From assembly GCA_024291935.2 (NCBI GenBank), contig CM044310.1, positions 118,430,213-118,494,212 of the forward strand: DNA of 64,000 nt, written 5' to 3'. The stretch is from Okapia johnstoni. Lineage: Eukaryota; Chordata; Mammalia; Artiodactyla; Giraffidae. A model generated the notes under the pieces. The model worked only from the letters and a program-made list of their open reading frames with translations. It was not told where the DNA came from and searched no databases. The translations under genes and the position numbers were made by a program. This document shows positions 63,719 through 64,000 of the stretch, in pieces (position 1 is the first letter of the stretch; each line of letters starts with the position of its first letter).

Positions 63719-63844
63719 AAAAAGACATAGAATGCAGACAAATTACTGAAGTACAATTGATTCATTTTTAATGTCCCAAAGATGTGGAAATACACATGAA
63801 TAAAAGAAAATGGGAGTATCATCCCAGAATGTGTCAAAAGGCAT

Positions 63845-63978
63845 CTCCTTGGAGTAGGAAATGGCCACCCACTCCAGTATTCTTGCCTGAAAATCCCATA
63901 AACAGAGGAGTGTGGTGGGCTACCATGAGGTCGCAAAGATCTGACATGACTGAGCTGCTGAGGAGCAGCAACCTCCAC
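63845..63978 (+). mobile_element. Bov-tA SINE fragment
   Basis: Paralogue of 3331-3465 and 29600-29735. Confidence 0.75.
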
Positions 63979-64000
63979 ACACAGCAGAGTGGGCTCTGAA

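Larger units (their letters stand above)
61560..64000 (+). repeat. Segmental duplication, unit C copy, cut by window end
   Basis: Colinear with 1166-3480 and 27480-29750. The KRAB exon would be expected roughly 2 kb beyond the right edge. Confidence 0.85.

Overview
The window reads as ruminant nuclear DNA. BovB (RTE) LINE pieces, Bov-tA and Bov-A2 SINEs, CHR-type tRNA-Glu SINEs and L1 3' ends with bovine-like tails are spread over the whole 64 kb, a combination known from pecoran ruminants (cattle, sheep, goat and relatives). All recognisable host genes are on the + strand and belong to one family: KRAB C2H2 zinc-finger genes (KZNFs) repeated in tandem.

Layout. Unit A (left edge to about 24 kb) carries a start-codon exon (coding 1705-1719, MALSQ), a 127-bp KRAB-A exon (4954-5080) and a single zinc-finger exon (12757-15014). 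The three pieces join in frame to 799 codons with 20 intact fingers. Its promoter lies left of the window, and past its stop there are about 2 kb of decayed finger repeats. Unit B (about 24.7-49 kb) is complete: CpG-island promoter with exon 1 (to 25116), start exon (28027-28041), KRAB exon (31565-31691) and finger exon (34795-36806), 717 codons with 17 intact fingers. Unit C (57.2 kb to the right edge) has promoter, exon 1 and start exon (62223-62237) and then leaves the window. A fourth, isolated CpG island at 53.1 kb shares downstream sequence with the B promoter and looks like an orphan KZNF promoter.

Unit B has been hit repeatedly inside its finger array. A solo-type LTR (36796-37710) sits in a finger linker and supplies the last residues and the stop codon of the present gene. 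Further along the dead array lie a 9-kb class I (gammaretrovirus-like) endogenous provirus (38064-47110; LTRs 331 and 334 bp, AAAC target duplication, Gln-type primer site, broken gag, pol and env) and then a long BovB fragment (47315-48866). Unit A keeps the uninterrupted paralogous sequence at these sites, so the insertions followed the A/B duplication.

How the parts work together. By family knowledge, the fingers choose DNA targets and the KRAB box recruits TRIM28/KAP1 to silence them, often retroelements. A and B share KRAB, linker and first finger but differ strongly in array order. A carries four rounds of a three-finger module; B carries six consecutive copies of one module member. Both KRAB boxes have a changed MLE motif. 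This is the pattern expected of young, fast-diverging KZNF paralogues, but no target or function can be read from the sequence alone. Gene names, exact transcription starts and repeat subfamily names were not verifiable here.
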